Shown: piece after piece, positions 18,634-28,358 of the stretch
Numbering within the stretch: the first letter of the stretch is position 1
Layout of the letters: each line of letters starts with the position of its first letter
Origin: Bacillus rhizoplanae
GTDB lineage: Bacteria; Bacillota; Bacilli; Bacillales; Bacillaceae_G
Direction of reading: 5' to 3'
NCBI RefSeq assembly: GCF_917563915.1
Contig: NZ_CAKJTI010000007.1
Coordinates: forward strand, 120,600 to 184,599
Length of the DNA stretch: 64,000 nt
Notes under the pieces: model-generated
Database searches by the model: none
Told to the model about the DNA's origin: nothing
The model's input: only the letters and a program-made list of their open reading frames with translations
Translations under genes and position numbers: made by a program

Positions 18634-19584
18634 TTGGCTCGTAATGATAAGAGTCGCGTTACGGTTTCTGTTCAACATTTGATTGAAAGAAATATAGGCA
18701 AGCGAAAGAAAGCACAGCGAATCAATCAAATGGTTCCTTTCGTACTACGAATAATCGCCAGTATTTCTATTGTTACAACGATAGGAATTATTGTAACTTT
18801 AGCAAATGAAACATTTATGTTTTTTGAAAGAGTATCAATGGTTTCCTTTTTTACAGAAAAAGAATGGCTTCCTTTTTTTGAAAATCCTAAGTTTGGTATT
18901 TTACCGCTTATATATGGAACTATGCTTGTTACTATCATTGCAATGGTTGTTGCGATTCCGATTGGATTAGGATGTGCAATATTTTTAAGTGAATACGCTT
19001 CTAGTGCAGCAAGAAAGGTATTAAAACCGGCATTAGAACTGCTAGCAGGGATTCCGACAATTGTATACGGTTTTTTTGCTTTAACAGTTGTTACACCGAT
19101 TTTGCAGCGCGTCGTTCCGGATTTACAGTTTTTTAACGCACTTAGTCCAGGGATTGTAATTGGTATCATGATGATTCCAACGATTGCATCTCTTAGTGAG
19201 GATGCGATGCGTGCTGTTCCGAATCAGGTGCGAGAAGCTTCCTTTGCGATTGGGGCCACTCGTTTTGAAACGGCAAAGAACATTGTATTACCAGCAGCTT
19301 TTACGGGAGTTGTAGCAGCGATTGTGTTAGCCGCCTCAAGAGCAGTTGGTGAAACGATGATTGTTGTCATTGCGGGCGGTTCAACACCAAGCTTATCATT
19401 GGATCCGACACAGTCTATTCAGACGCTAACGGCTTATATTGTGCAAGTTAGCTTAGGGGATGCTCCTTATGGAACGCTGACCTATTACAGTATGTATGCT
19501 GTCGGAGCAACGCTATTTATTTTTACATTAATCATGAATATGATTGCGCAGTATATTATGCGTCGTTTTAAGGAGGCGACATAA
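18634..19584 (+). CDS. pstC: phosphate ABC transporter permease PstC
   Basis: 316-aa inner-membrane permease with six TM segments and the EAA-type loop (AVPNQVREASFAIGATRFE). The start codon is TTG 18634 with GGAGAGGGG 9 nt upstream; no ATG alternative is supported. It pairs with PstA to form the phosphate channel. Confidence 0.95.
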   Translation: MARNDKSRVTVSVQHLIERNIGKRKKAQRINQMVPFVLRIIASISIVTTIGIIVTLANETFMFFERVSMVSFFTEKEWLPFFENPKFGILPLIYGTMLVTIIAMVVAIPIGLGCAIFLSEYASSAARKVLKPALELLAGIPTIVYGFFALTVVTPILQRVVPDLQFFNALSPGIVIGIMMIPTIASLSEDAMRAVPNQVREASFAIGATRFETAKNIVLPAAFTGVVAAIVLAASRAVGETMIVVIAGGSTPSLSLDPTQSIQTLTAYIVQVSLGDAPYGTLTYYSMYAVGATLFIFTLIMNMIAQYIMRRFKEAT

Positions 19585-19585
19585 T

Positions 19586-20452
19586 ATGCGTATGTTAAAT
19601 GAGCGAAATATAGAAGAACACATGCCTTCTCGATTCCGGAAAGATCGTGTATGCAAGATTGCATTTCGTATAACTATGTTATTTTCACTTTGTATATTAA
19701 TTTTTTTGCTGTACCAAATTTTCCAACAAGGCATAACATATATTTCATTTGAGTTTTTTACCAATTTTGCATCGCGAAATCCAGAGAAAGCTGGTATTGC
19801 AGCTGCTTTATCGGGAACGATTTTATTTATGAGTATTGTTACTCCTACTTCTTTTTTATTTGGAGTCGGAACAGCTCTTTATTTAGAATACTATGCCAAG
19901 CAATCATTGTTTACACGAATGATAAAAATCAACATTCAAACGTTGGCAGGAGTGCCATCTGTTGTTTTTGGATTATTAGGATTAACAATGTTTGTATATG
20001 GATTGCAGTTAGGTGAAAGTATATTGGCAGCAGCATTAACGATGAGTCTTCTCGTTTTGCCGACAGTTGTTGTAGCAGCGCAAGAGGCACTTCGATCTGT
20101 ACCGAGATCTCTGTTAGAAGCTTCTTATGGAGTGGGGGCAACGAAGTGGCAAACGATGTCTCGTGTTGTTATCAAGGCAGCAATGCCAGGAATTTTAACA
20201 GGTTGTATTTTGGCATTATCACGAGCGATGGGAGAAGCAGCGCCATTACTTGTCGTTGGGGCACTTGCTTTTGCAAACTATGTACCGCTTGATGTATTTG
20301 ATAAATTTACAGTTTTACCAATTCAAATCTTTAATTGGATGAGCAGGCCGCAGGAGGAGTTTCAACATGTAGCAGCAGCTGGAATTATTGTGTTACTACT
20401 GTTGTTGCTTTTTATAAATACTTTTGCAATATGGCTACGAAATCGTAAGTAA
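19586..20452 (+). CDS. pstA: phosphate ABC transporter permease PstA
   Basis: 288-aa permease with six TM segments and the loop SVPRSLLEASYGVGATKW. ATG 19586 lies 1 nt after the pstC stop; AAGGAGG overlaps the end of pstC. An upstream in-frame start inside pstC has no support. Confidence 0.95.
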   Translation: MRMLNERNIEEHMPSRFRKDRVCKIAFRITMLFSLCILIFLLYQIFQQGITYISFEFFTNFASRNPEKAGIAAALSGTILFMSIVTPTSFLFGVGTALYLEYYAKQSLFTRMIKINIQTLAGVPSVVFGLLGLTMFVYGLQLGESILAAALTMSLLVLPTVVVAAQEALRSVPRSLLEASYGVGATKWQTMSRVVIKAAMPGILTGCILALSRAMGEAAPLLVVGALAFANYVPLDVFDKFTVLPIQIFNWMSRPQEEFQHVAAAGIIVLLLLLLFINTFAIWLRNRK

Positions 20453-20482
20453 GAAAGACATGGATGAAAGGGGAATTTCAAA

Positions 20483-21298
20483 ATGGTATCTACAGTAGTA
20501 AATGTACAGGTGAAAAATGAAGAAAAGACTATCCCTCAGACAAAAAAGGTTGTATTTGATACGAAAAATTTAAACTTATGGTACGGAGAAGACCATGCAT
20601 TAAAGGATATTAATTTAAGTATTTATGAGAATGAAGTGACAGCAATTATCGGGCCGAGTGGATGCGGAAAATCTACGTATTTAAAAACATTAAATCGTAT
20701 GGTTGAACTAGTACCAATCGTTCGGACAACAGGGGTGATTGAATATCGTAGTCGTAACATTTTCGAGAAATCTTATCCTGTTGAGGAATTACGTACACAT
20801 GTTGGAATGGTATTTCAGAAGCCAAATCCATTTCCAAAGTCAATCTACGAAAATGTTGTGTATGGCCCGAAAATTCATGGTATTCGCGATAAGAAAACGT
20901 TGGACGAAATTGTTGAGAAGAGTTTGCGCGGCGCGGCGATTTGGGATGAATTAAAAGATAGATTACATGATAATGCGTATGGGCTATCAGGTGGACAACA
21001 GCAACGTTTATGTATTGCACGTTGCTTAGCAATTGAACCAGATGTTATTTTAATGGATGAACCAACATCAGCGTTAGATCCAATTTCTACATTAAAAGTG
21101 GAAGAGTTAATTCAAGAGTTAAAGAAAGATTTCAGTATCGTCATTGTTACACATAACATGCAACAAGCAGCACGTATTTCTGATAAAACTGCTTTCTTCT
21201 TAAGCGGAGAAGTTGTGGAATATACAGAAACGAATAAATTATTTACAACTCCAACAGACAAACGAACAGAAGATTATATTACAGGACGATTCGGTTAA
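20483..21298 (+). CDS. pstB: phosphate ABC transporter ATPase PstB
   Basis: 271-aa ATPase. Walker [20 protein letters not shown] (characteristic of PstB), signature LSGGQQQR, Walker [14 protein letters not shown] and switch VTHN are present. Only one pstB occurs here, unlike the pstBA/pstBB pair of B. subtilis. Confidence 0.97.
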   Translation: MVSTVVNVQVKNEEKTIPQTKKVVFDTKNLNLWYGEDHALKDINLSIYENEVTAIIGPSGCGKSTYLKTLNRMVELVPIVRTTGVIEYRSRNIFEKSYPVEELRTHVGMVFQKPNPFPKSIYENVVYGPKIHGIRDKKTLDEIVEKSLRGAAIWDELKDRLHDNAYGLSGGQQQRLCIARCLAIEPDVILMDEPTSALDPISTLKVEELIQELKKDFSIVIVTHNMQQAARISDKTAFFLSGEVVEYTETNKLFTTPTDKRTEDYITGRFG

Positions 21299-21402
21299 TA
21301 GTGTCTGTTTGAGAGAGAAATATATGTTCTTATCAATTGAAATATTTCGGTGAGAGCTTCATCTTATATCGGAGCACGTGTAACGAATAAAGGGGGACCA
21401 AC

Positions 21403-22059
21403 ATGGTACGCGAACAATTTCAGTATGATTTGCAAGCATTACAGCAAAAAATTATTGAACTAGGTGAATTAGCAAAACAAGCTCTTGAAATTGCAATGGA
21501 AGGATTGCGCACAAGAGATGTAGAGAAGGCGCTTGAGGTAATCGATGGTGATTATCGTATGGATAATTTGGAAGAAGAAATTAATGATTTTGCATTAATG
21601 TTGATTACGAAACAACAACCTGTTGCTAGTGATTTACGAAGAATTTTTATTTCTATTAAAACTGCAACAGATTTAGAACGTATTGCAGATCACGCGGTAA
21701 ATATTGCTAAGTCAACAATCCGTCTTGGTGAAAAAGAAGTATCTGTATCATTACAAAACCTTGAAAATATGTTCGGAATTGCAATAGATATGCTGCAAAA
21801 TGTGATTCAAGCTTATAGAGAAGAAAACTTAACATATGCGAAAAAGATTGCTGAGATGGATGATGAAGTTGATGAACTTTATGGGAAAGCAATTCGTGAG
21901 TTTATTTCTTCCATTCCAGATCAGCCAGAGACGATTGGACAAATTACACAGCTGTCGTTTATTGCGCGTTATATTGAACGAGTAGCCGATCATAGTACAA
22001 ACATTGCAGAAAATGTTTTTTATCTTGTAAAAGGAAAGCATTATTTGTTAAATGAATAA
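21403..22059 (+). CDS. phoU: phosphate signalling protein PhoU
   Basis: 218-aa PhoU with two three-helix repeats and the metal-binding motifs DLERIADHAVNIA and YIERVADHSTNIAEN. In many bacteria it couples Pst transporter state to PhoR/PhoP signalling. Its position as the last gene of the pst operon, before a strong terminator, is canonical for many Firmicutes. Confidence 0.95.
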   Translation: MVREQFQYDLQALQQKIIELGELAKQALEIAMEGLRTRDVEKALEVIDGDYRMDNLEEEINDFALMLITKQQPVASDLRRIFISIKTATDLERIADHAVNIAKSTIRLGEKEVSVSLQNLENMFGIAIDMLQNVIQAYREENLTYAKKIAEMDDEVDELYGKAIREFISSIPDQPETIGQITQLSFIARYIERVADHSTNIAENVFYLVKGKHYLLNE

Positions 22060-22067
22060 AAATTGTT

Positions 22068-22103
22068 AAAAGAGAGGGATGCAAAGTGTCCCTCTCTTTT
22101 TTT
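22068..22103 (+). terminator. pst-phoU operon terminator
   Basis: AAAAGAGAGGGA/TCCCTCTCTTTT stem with a 9-nt loop and T run. Confidence 0.92.
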
Positions 22104-22199
22104 AGTCAAAATATGACAAAAAAGGATTATTGTTACTTACTTGTTGCGGTGGTAAGATGGATTATAATGCAACCAAAAGAAAACGCTTACTTTTTCGTA

Positions 22200-22341
22200 G
22201 GATGAAAGTTTCACTGTATCCCGCTCAAACGGTTGGTAAGAAGTGTAAGCAAGAAGAAAATCAAACCACCCGTAAGAGCCCGATTGGTTCAACTAACCTT
22301 TCATAAAAAAAGCGTTCATGAAGGGAAGTTTCACTTTATTC
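22200..22341 (+). repeat. bcr1-type repeat
   Basis: Begins GATGAAAGTTTCACTGTATCCCGCTCAAAC, which includes the tail of a previous unit. It continues through GTAAGAGCCCGATTGGTTC, AACTAACC and the TTTCAT...ATGAAG hairpin, and ends GGAAGTTTCACTTTAT. It fills most of the gap between phoU and the glycosyltransferase (22104-22368); nothing else was found there. Confidence 0.7.
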
Positions 22342-22368
22342 TTCTATGTGAAGAGAAAAGAGGGATGT

Positions 22369-23559
22369 ATGGAGCCTTTGCATATTTTAATGTTGGCATG
22401 GGAATATCCCCCGATGATGGTAGGTGGCCTTGGAAGACATGTATATGAATTATCCCGGGCTCTTGCACATAATGGACATTACGTGCATGTAGTAACGGTA
22501 CACGAAGAGCATTGCACGACATATGAAAAGGTACATGATGTACATGTGCATCGTGTTTCAGTTGAAGATCGTGAAAAGTATCATTTTTATGAGTGGATTG
22601 CTCAGTTAAACAAGTCTATGTTTGCTTATACACAAGAACTGTGTAAATGTTATACGTTTGATGTGATTCATGCTCATGATTGGCTTGTTGCTATTTGTGC
22701 GATGGAACTTAAAAAACAGCAACATTTGTCTCTCGTTACAACAATTCATGCAACGGAACATGGACGCAATGGTGGGATTTATACATCACTGCAATGGAAA
22801 ATACATATGCATGAAAAAGAGTTAGTAAAAGAATCTAACGTTGTGATTGTTTGCAGTCAATTTATGAAAGACGAGGTTGTAAGAGATTTCGAAATGAATG
22901 GTGAAGATGTGATTGTACATCCAAATGGGATTGACCGCCATTTCTTTCATGCCGTTACGCCTTCATTAGAAATTACGAAGCGTTATAATTTAGCAGAACG
23001 ATTGGTTATATTTTCAATTGGCCGTATTGTCAATGAGAAGGGCTTCTATACCATTATTGAAGCAGCACCGCAGATTATTAAGCTATACCCGCAGGTTTTA
23101 TTTATTATTGCAGGCCAAGGGCCCATGTTAGAGCAGTACCGTGCAGTTGTACAGGGAAGGGGACTGCAACATTCTATCTTTTTTCTCGGTCATATTACAG
23201 AAGAAGAACAACGAGCTTTTCTCCAAAAGTGCGATGTATTATTAATTCCAAGTTTGTATGAACCTTTTGGGATTGTTGCATTAGAAGGGATGCTTGCAAA
23301 GAGACCAGTTTTGGTTTCGCGGGTGGGCGGCCTGCAAGAAATCATTATAGATGGTGTGAATGGGTTTCAAATGAAATCAGGTTGTTCGCAAAATCTGAGT
23401 GAGAAATTAATATTTATTATAGAGCAACGAGAATTTGCTCAGTGCGCGGCAAATAAAGGATATGAAGATGTTCTTGTTCACTATAATTGGGGTGAAATTG
23501 CAAGAGCAACTGCACACACGTATGAAAAAGCAGTTCAACATCATAAATGTGGAGGTTGA
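22369..23559 (+). CDS. GT4-family glycosyltransferase
   Basis: 396-aa GT-B fold glycosyltransferase. The N-terminus MLAWEYPPMMVGGLGRHV resembles the glycogen/starch synthase and GT4 group. The sugar-nucleotide site SLYEPFGIVALEGMLAKRP is in the C-terminal half with the EX7E arrangement intact. ATG 22369 sits after AGAGGG. It is directly followed by the nucleotidyltransferase fusion, so the pair probably makes or attaches a surface polysaccharide. Position is like B. subtilis yqgM; the sugar is unknown. Confidence 0.85.
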   Translation: MEPLHILMLAWEYPPMMVGGLGRHVYELSRALAHNGHYVHVVTVHEEHCTTYEKVHDVHVHRVSVEDREKYHFYEWIAQLNKSMFAYTQELCKCYTFDVIHAHDWLVAICAMELKKQQHLSLVTTIHATEHGRNGGIYTSLQWKIHMHEKELVKESNVVIVCSQFMKDEVVRDFEMNGEDVIVHPNGIDRHFFHAVTPSLEITKRYNLAERLVIFSIGRIVNEKGFYTIIEAAPQIIKLYPQVLFIIAGQGPMLEQYRAVVQGRGLQHSIFFLGHITEEEQRAFLQKCDVLLIPSLYEPFGIVALEGMLAKRPVLVSRVGGLQEIIIDGVNGFQMKSGCSQNLSEKLIFIIEQREFAQCAANKGYEDVLVHYNWGEIARATAHTYEKAVQHHKCGG

Positions 23560-23565
23560 ATGCCG

Positions 23566-25923
23566 ATGAAGGGGGTTATTTTAGCAGGAGGGAAAGGGAC
23601 GCGTTTACGTCCGTTAACATGTAACCTTCCAAAGCCCATGTTGCCTCTACTACAAAAGCCAGTGATGGAATATAGTATTGAACTATTGAAACAGCATGGT
23701 ATTCAAGAAATTGCTATTACTGTTCAATATATGAGTTCCGTTATTCAAAATTATTTTGGTGATGGTAGTAAATGGGGAGTAAAGCTACATTACTTTGAAG
23801 ATACTCCTCCTCTTGGTACAGCGGGGAGTGTGAAACAAGCGGAGAAGTTTTTAGATGAGCCATTTGTTGTGATTAGCGGAGATGCGCTAACAGATTTTCA
23901 ATTATCTAAAGGGATTGATTTTCATAACAGTCATAACGGAATAGTTACAATGTTTGTTAAAGAAGTAGCTAATCCGTTATCGTACGGATTAGTTGTTACA
24001 AATCAGCGTCATGAAGTTATTAAATATATTGAAAAACCAAGCTGGAACGAGGTGATTTCCAATACAGTAAACACTGGTATTTATATTATGAACCCCGACA
24101 TTTTTTCTTATATTACACCTCATACATTTTTTGATTTTAGTCATCATGTATTTCCTTTATTAGAAAACAAAGAAGCCATGTATGGATATGTAGCGGATGG
24201 ATATTGGCTTGATATTGGAACATTTTCGCAATATCGCCAGGCTCAATTTGACTTGCTTACGAAGAAAGTTCATGTACCTATTCCATATACAGAAGTGTTG
24301 CCAATGGTATGGATTGGCGAAGATGTAACAATTGAAAAAGGAACAAAGATCCATGGTCCTGCTTTTATTGGTGAAGGAACAACGGTACAAACAGGAGCTA
24401 TTATTGAGCCATATTCTATTATTGGTAAGCATAGTATGATTTCTGCATATACTCGTCTTCAAAAAAGTATTTTACTCTCTCATACGTACATAGGAAAGCG
24501 ATGTGAGTTGCTTGGAACAACAATTGGGGCAAGTACAATTATTGAAGATGGGGTTACTTTATTTGAAAAGAGTGTTGTGGCTGACCAATGCCGAATTGGC
24601 CGAAATGTAGTGATTAAGGCGAAGGGAAAAGTATGGCCAGAGAAAGTGGTTGAGAACAGTACAATTATTGCTTCATCTGGAATTACAGAACATGAAAATA
24701 TTTCGTGTTTTCTGCAGAAAAGTCGTATGTGCGGAAGAAGCAATTTAGATATTACACCACAAGTCGTCGTGAAATTGGCGATGGCATATGGTTCTTTATT
24801 AGCAGAAGGAGGCAGTTTGCTGATTGGCAGCAGTGCACATTCAGAAGTACAAATGTTTAAACATATTTTTTTACATGCCGCTCATACAGTGGGATTGCAT
24901 ACAATGGAATGCCAAGAGATAATTGAGTCTTGTTTTCGATATGCGGTCGGGCAAACAAATGTCGTTGGCGGTGTGTTTTTTTATAAGGGGCAAGATGAGA
25001 AACTAGTCATTCAATTTTATAATGAAGAAGGAATGGGATTAACATATAAAAAGCAAAAAGAAATAGAAAATTTGTATATGGCAGAGGCATTTCGATATGT
25101 CGATTGTAAAAAAATCGGGAATAACGAAGTCATACATGTTTGCTCAGAAATGTATATTGAATCTGCCCTGCAATTAATAGATGTACCAGCTATAAAAAAA
25201 CAAACATTCCATCTTCTTATAAATAAGTGGGATGAAATGTTTCAGTCTTTGTTACTATCTTTTTTACAGAAAATTGGCTGCACAGTAACGTGGATATATG
25301 CTGCTGAGAAAAAAGAGCATATTAAGTTATTAATGAAATCAAGTCAAGCAGATATGGCTATTATGTTTCATGAACAGGGAAATACATTTGAGTTATATGA
25401 TTCTTATGGGAATATTTACAAAAACACAAATTGTGAGGAGATTGATATTCCAAATTTATTATTTGAAAAAGATGAATGTGTCTATCCATTATCATTAAAG
25501 TTAGGAGAATGTTATCTTCTTTTCTATATGCAGAATGAAAATAAGAAGTTATTGCAAATGAGATGGCAGCAAGATATTTTATTTCGAATTGGTAAATTAT
25601 TGGAGTTAATTGTTCTTCAAGGGAAAACATTACCGGCGATGTTAGAGCAATATCCACCACTTTATTTATTATGTGATGAGGTGGTTTGTTCATGGAATGA
25701 GAAAGGAAAAGTGTTAGGGATGTTGCTGAGAGACATGGCACAGCGGGAGTTTGAGGTATTAGAGGGAATTAAGTTTACACATGCGGAAGAAGAGTGGTCC
25801 TATGTTGTTTCTGATGTAAATCAACCGAAATTTCTTGTGTATTCTCAAGCAAGAAATCCAGTCATAGCAAAGGAAAATATGAATACTCTTATAGAAAAAA
25901 TTAGACAATATCAAAAGGTGTAG
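23566..25923 (+). CDS. sugar nucleotidyltransferase / phosphoglucomutase-like fusion
   Basis: About 785 aa. Residues 1-230 are a nucleotidyltransferase (GVILAGGKGTRLRPLT, PKPMLPLLQKPVMEY, ISGDALTDF). Residues 250-355 are left-handed beta-helix hexapeptide repeats. Residues ~375-785 are an alpha-D-phosphohexomutase-like region. That last part lacks the phosphoserine TASHNP loop: the aligned stretch reads GGVFFYKGQDEKLV. So mutase activity is doubtful. ATG 23566 is 10 nt from GGAGG; ATG 23560 (4 nt away, two residues longer) is possible. Probably supplies an NDP-sugar to the preceding glycosyltransferase. Confidence 0.82.
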   Translation: MKGVILAGGKGTRLRPLTCNLPKPMLPLLQKPVMEYSIELLKQHGIQEIAITVQYMSSVIQNYFGDGSKWGVKLHYFEDTPPLGTAGSVKQAEKFLDEPFVVISGDALTDFQLSKGIDFHNSHNGIVTMFVKEVANPLSYGLVVTNQRHEVIKYIEKPSWNEVISNTVNTGIYIMNPDIFSYITPHTFFDFSHHVFPLLENKEAMYGYVADGYWLDIGTFSQYRQAQFDLLTKKVHVPIPYTEVLPMVWIGEDVTIEKGTKIHGPAFIGEGTTVQTGAIIEPYSIIGKHSMISAYTRLQKSILLSHTYIGKRCELLGTTIGASTIIEDGVTLFEKSVVADQCRIGRNVVIKAKGKVWPEKVVENSTIIASSGITEHENISCFLQKSRMCGRSNLDITPQVVVKLAMAYGSLLAEGGSLLIGSSAHSEVQMFKHIFLHAAHTVGLHTMECQEIIESCFRYAVGQTNVVGGVFFYKGQDEKLVIQFYNEEGMGLTYKKQKEIENLYMAEAFRYVDCKKIGNNEVIHVCSEMYIESALQLIDVPAIKKQTFHLLINKWDEMFQSLLLSFLQKIGCTVTWIYAAEKKEHIKLLMKSSQADMAIMFHEQGNTFELYDSYGNIYKNTNCEEIDIPNLLFEKDECVYPLSLKLGECYLLFYMQNENKKLLQMRWQQDILFRIGKLLELIVLQGKTLPAMLEQYPPLYLLCDEVVCSWNEKGKVLGMLLRDMAQREFEVLEGIKFTHAEEEWSYVVSDVNQPKFLVYSQARNPVIAKENMNTLIEKIRQYQKV

Positions 25924-25993
25924 AATTTTTATTTTAAAAGTGGTATTATAGTATAGTCTGATTTAAGTTATTAGTGACTGGAGGGAAATAAGA

Positions 25994-26143
25994 ATGCGTG
26001 TAAATATTACTCTAGCATGTACAGAATGCGGAGATCGTAACTATATCTCAAAGAAAAACAAACGTAACAACGCTGAGCGTCTTGAACTTAAAAAATATTG
26101 CAAGCGTGACAAGAAGTCTACGTTACACCGCGAAACAAAGTAA
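25994..26143 (+). CDS. rpmG: 50S ribosomal protein L33
   Basis: 49-aa L33 ([18 protein letters not shown]...HRETK). The first zinc pair CTEC is kept, but the second pair is CKRD instead of CPRC, so zinc binding is probably lost or altered. Ribosome site CTGGAGGG is upstream. The genome probably encodes other L33 copies, as Bacilli usually do. Confidence 0.95.
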   Translation: MRVNITLACTECGDRNYISKKNKRNNAERLELKKYCKRDKKSTLHRETK

Positions 26144-26176
26144 GCAGTAGGGATATTTTCCTACTGTTTCTTTTGT
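26144..26176 (+). terminator. rpmG terminator
   Basis: GCAGTAGG/CCTACTGT hairpin followed by TTCTTTT. Confidence 0.75.
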
Positions 26177-26191
26177 ATATAGGGGGAATTT

Positions 26192-26773
26192 ATGATGAAA
26201 GAAGAGAAAAAAAGATTACGAAAAGAAATATTGCAGCGTATGAATGCTTTATCGGAAGAACAGTATACGACTTTATCAGAAAAAATTGCGGATTCTTTAT
26301 ATAAACAACGAGAATGGATTGCGGCACAAACAATTGGGATTACACTTTCTATGGAACGTGAAGTAAATACATATGCAATTATTGAAAAGGCATGGGAAGA
26401 AGGGAAAGCAATTGTTGTCCCAAAATGTAATCGTGAAACGAGAACAATGACATTCCGCCAAATTACGAATTTTGAACAATTAGAAACGGTTTATATGAAT
26501 TTACGAGAGCCAGATCCGTCTATAACAGAAGAGGTATCAGCAGAGGAGATTGATTTACTTCTCGTGCCAGGTGTTGCGTTTACGCGAAAAGGAGAGCGTG
26601 TAGGATATGGTGGAGGATATTATGATCGTTATCTTGTGAACTATAAAGGGAAAACGCTATCATTAGTTTTTGATTTTCAAATTGTCTCTCATATCCCAGT
26701 TGAACCGTTTGACAAAGCTGTAGAGAAAATTATTACAGAAAAAGAAGCGATTTCTATTTTAGAACTTATATAG
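26192..26773 (+). CDS. 5-formyltetrahydrofolate cyclo-ligase
   Basis: 193-aa 5-FCL/MTHFS family (YqgN-like), which converts 5-formyl-THF to 5,10-methenyl-THF using ATP. The ATP/Mg motif LLLVPGVAFTRKGERVGYGGGYYDR is shown by GVAFT and GYGGGYYDRYL. The N-terminus KKRLRKEILQRM is typical. ATG 26195 is an equally good start. It is followed by a short 100-nt gap. Confidence 0.92.
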   Translation: MMKEEKKRLRKEILQRMNALSEEQYTTLSEKIADSLYKQREWIAAQTIGITLSMEREVNTYAIIEKAWEEGKAIVVPKCNRETRTMTFRQITNFEQLETVYMNLREPDPSITEEVSAEEIDLLLVPGVAFTRKGERVGYGGGYYDRYLVNYKGKTLSLVFDFQIVSHIPVEPFDKAVEKIITEKEAISILELI

Positions 26774-26875
26774 GCTAATTATAAATTGACGATTCTTTTT
26801 TATGTTTATTATAATAAAATATGTGAACGTTTTCTTATTATGTTTTTATAGTAAGTGGACATAGAGGGTGAAAGA

Positions 26876-27070
26876 ATGATATCTGTTTATGACATTCAAC
26901 AATTATTAAAGCAATTTGGAACAATTATTTATACAGGAGATCGTGTTGCAGATTTACAATTAATGGGCGATGAGCTTCGTGAATTATATAAATCACAGCT
27001 GATTGATCCAAAAGATTACCAAACTGCCTTATTTTTATTGAAGCAAGAAATTCAAAAAGAGATAAAGTGA
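26876..27070 (+). CDS. YqgQ-family small protein
   Basis: 64-aa helical protein (MISVYDIQQLLKQFG...) of the YqgQ (DUF910) family, whose structure is a small three-helix bundle. ATG 26876 is preceded by GAGGGTG. In B. subtilis the rhomboid protease gene gluP sits between yqgN and yqgQ; here there are only about 100 bp. The TGA stop is contributed by the end of an inverted bcr1 repeat (AAGTGAAACTTCC). Confidence 0.88.
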   Translation: MISVYDIQQLLKQFGTIIYTGDRVADLQLMGDELRELYKSQLIDPKDYQTALFLLKQEIQKEIK

Positions 27071-27205
27071 AACTTCCATCAGTGGGGCATCCCCCACTGA
27101 TGATTAATTGAACCGATCGGGTGCATATGAGCAGTTATCCCCCACCTATCTTTTTTTGTTTCCTCAGAATCTTGAGGTGTGGGTTTTACTGGCCGTGATT
27201 AGCTG
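27060..27205 (-). repeat. bcr1 repeat, inverted orientation
   Basis: Reads on the minus strand: ...ACACCTCAAGATTCTGAGG arm, AGGTGGGGGATAACTGC, CGATCGGTTCAATTAATC, hairpin CATCAGTGGGGGA/CCCCACTGATG, GGAAGTTTCACTTTATC. It fills the yqgQ-glcK gap and donates the yqgQ stop codon. Confidence 0.78.
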
Positions 27206-27233
27206 GAGAAATTGATGAAGGAAGGGTAGTAAA

Positions 27234-28211
27234 ATGGAAGAGAAATGGTTGGTTGGTGTTGATCTTGGTGGAACAACAATTAAATTAGCATTTATTAATA
27301 TTTACGGTGAGTTTTTACATAAATGGGAAATCCCAACGAATAAAAGTGAACAAGGAAAACATATTACGCTTGATATTGCGAAAGCAATTGATAAAAAGTT
27401 AGAACAATTAGGTGAGTTAAAAAGCAAATTAGTCGGAATTGGAATGGGTGCCCCGGGGCCTGTTCATGTTGCGTCTGGAATGATTTATGAAGCAGTAAAC
27501 TTAGGATGGAAAAACTATCCTCTTAAAGATTTATTGGAAGTAGAAACTGGTTTACCAGTTGTTGTTGATAATGATGCTAACATTGCAGCACTTGGAGAAA
27601 TGTGGAAAGGTGCTGGAGAAGGTTCAAAGGATATTGTTTGTATGACACTTGGAACAGGTGTTGGTGGCGGTGTTATCACAAACGGTGAAATCGTACATGG
27701 TATAAGCGGAGCAGCTGGTGAAATAGGTCATATTACAGTTGTAACAGAAAATGGTTTTGCTTGTAATTGCGGGAAATCAGGATGCTTAGAAACGGTTTCT
27801 TCAGCAACTGGTATTGTACGCGTTGCGATGCAAAAAATGCAGGAAACAGATGAAGCAAGTGTACTACGTTCGATGCTAGAACAAGAAGGAAGTATTACAT
27901 CGAAAGACGTGTTTGATGCACTTGCACAAGGTGATGCATTCGCAGAAAAAGTAGTAGAAAAAGTTGCTTCTTATTTAGGGCTAGCGGTGGCAAACATTTC
28001 TAGTACATTAAATCCAGAAAAAATTGTTATTGGTGGTGGCGTATCAAAAGCAGGTGATGCACTGCTGCAACCAATTCAACGCTATTTCGAAAGATATGCA
28101 TTTTCACGTGCTGTTAAAAGCACAAAACTAGCAATTGCGACACTTGGAAATGATGCTGGAGTAATCGGCGGTGCTTGGCTTGTGAAAAAGTATATTTATG
28201 AAGCAAAGTAA
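27234..28211 (+). CDS. glcK: glucokinase (ROK family)
   Basis: 325-aa ROK kinase phosphorylating glucose with ATP. Phosphate-1 motif GVDLGGTTIKLA, sugar-binding DNDANIAALGE, LGTGVGGGV, the ROK zinc motif GHITV...CNCGKSGCLE and adenosine motif GGGVSKAG are present. ATG 27234 has GAAGGAAGGG. After the stop there is a short (AAGTA)n run (28206-28226). Confidence 0.95.
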   Translation: MEEKWLVGVDLGGTTIKLAFINIYGEFLHKWEIPTNKSEQGKHITLDIAKAIDKKLEQLGELKSKLVGIGMGAPGPVHVASGMIYEAVNLGWKNYPLKDLLEVETGLPVVVDNDANIAALGEMWKGAGEGSKDIVCMTLGTGVGGGVITNGEIVHGISGAAGEIGHITVVTENGFACNCGKSGCLETVSSATGIVRVAMQKMQETDEASVLRSMLEQEGSITSKDVFDALAQGDAFAEKVVEKVASYLGLAVANISSTLNPEKIVIGGGVSKAGDALLQPIQRYFERYAFSRAVKSTKLAIATLGNDAGVIGGAWLVKKYIYEAK

Positions 28212-28282
28212 AGTAAAGTAAAGTAAATCTTTATATGTGTTGAAGGCTAACAAAATGAATAATCTTTTGCGAGCATAATAAG

Positions 28283-28312
28283 AAAAAGGAAGGGGGGATC
28301 CCTTCCTTTTTG
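28283..28312. terminator. bidirectional terminator glcK/yqgW
   Basis: AAAAAGGAAGGG, 5-nt loop, CCCTTCCTTTTT. It lies between glcK and a convergent small gene. Confidence 0.9.
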
Positions 28313-28358
28313 CATATGCTAGAAATCATGATGTATGTAGAGAGTTTAGACAAGTTGC

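Noticed and set aside
28206-28226. (AAGTA)n short tandem repeat after glcK
   Set aside because: Only about four units; a simple-sequence run with no sign of function.
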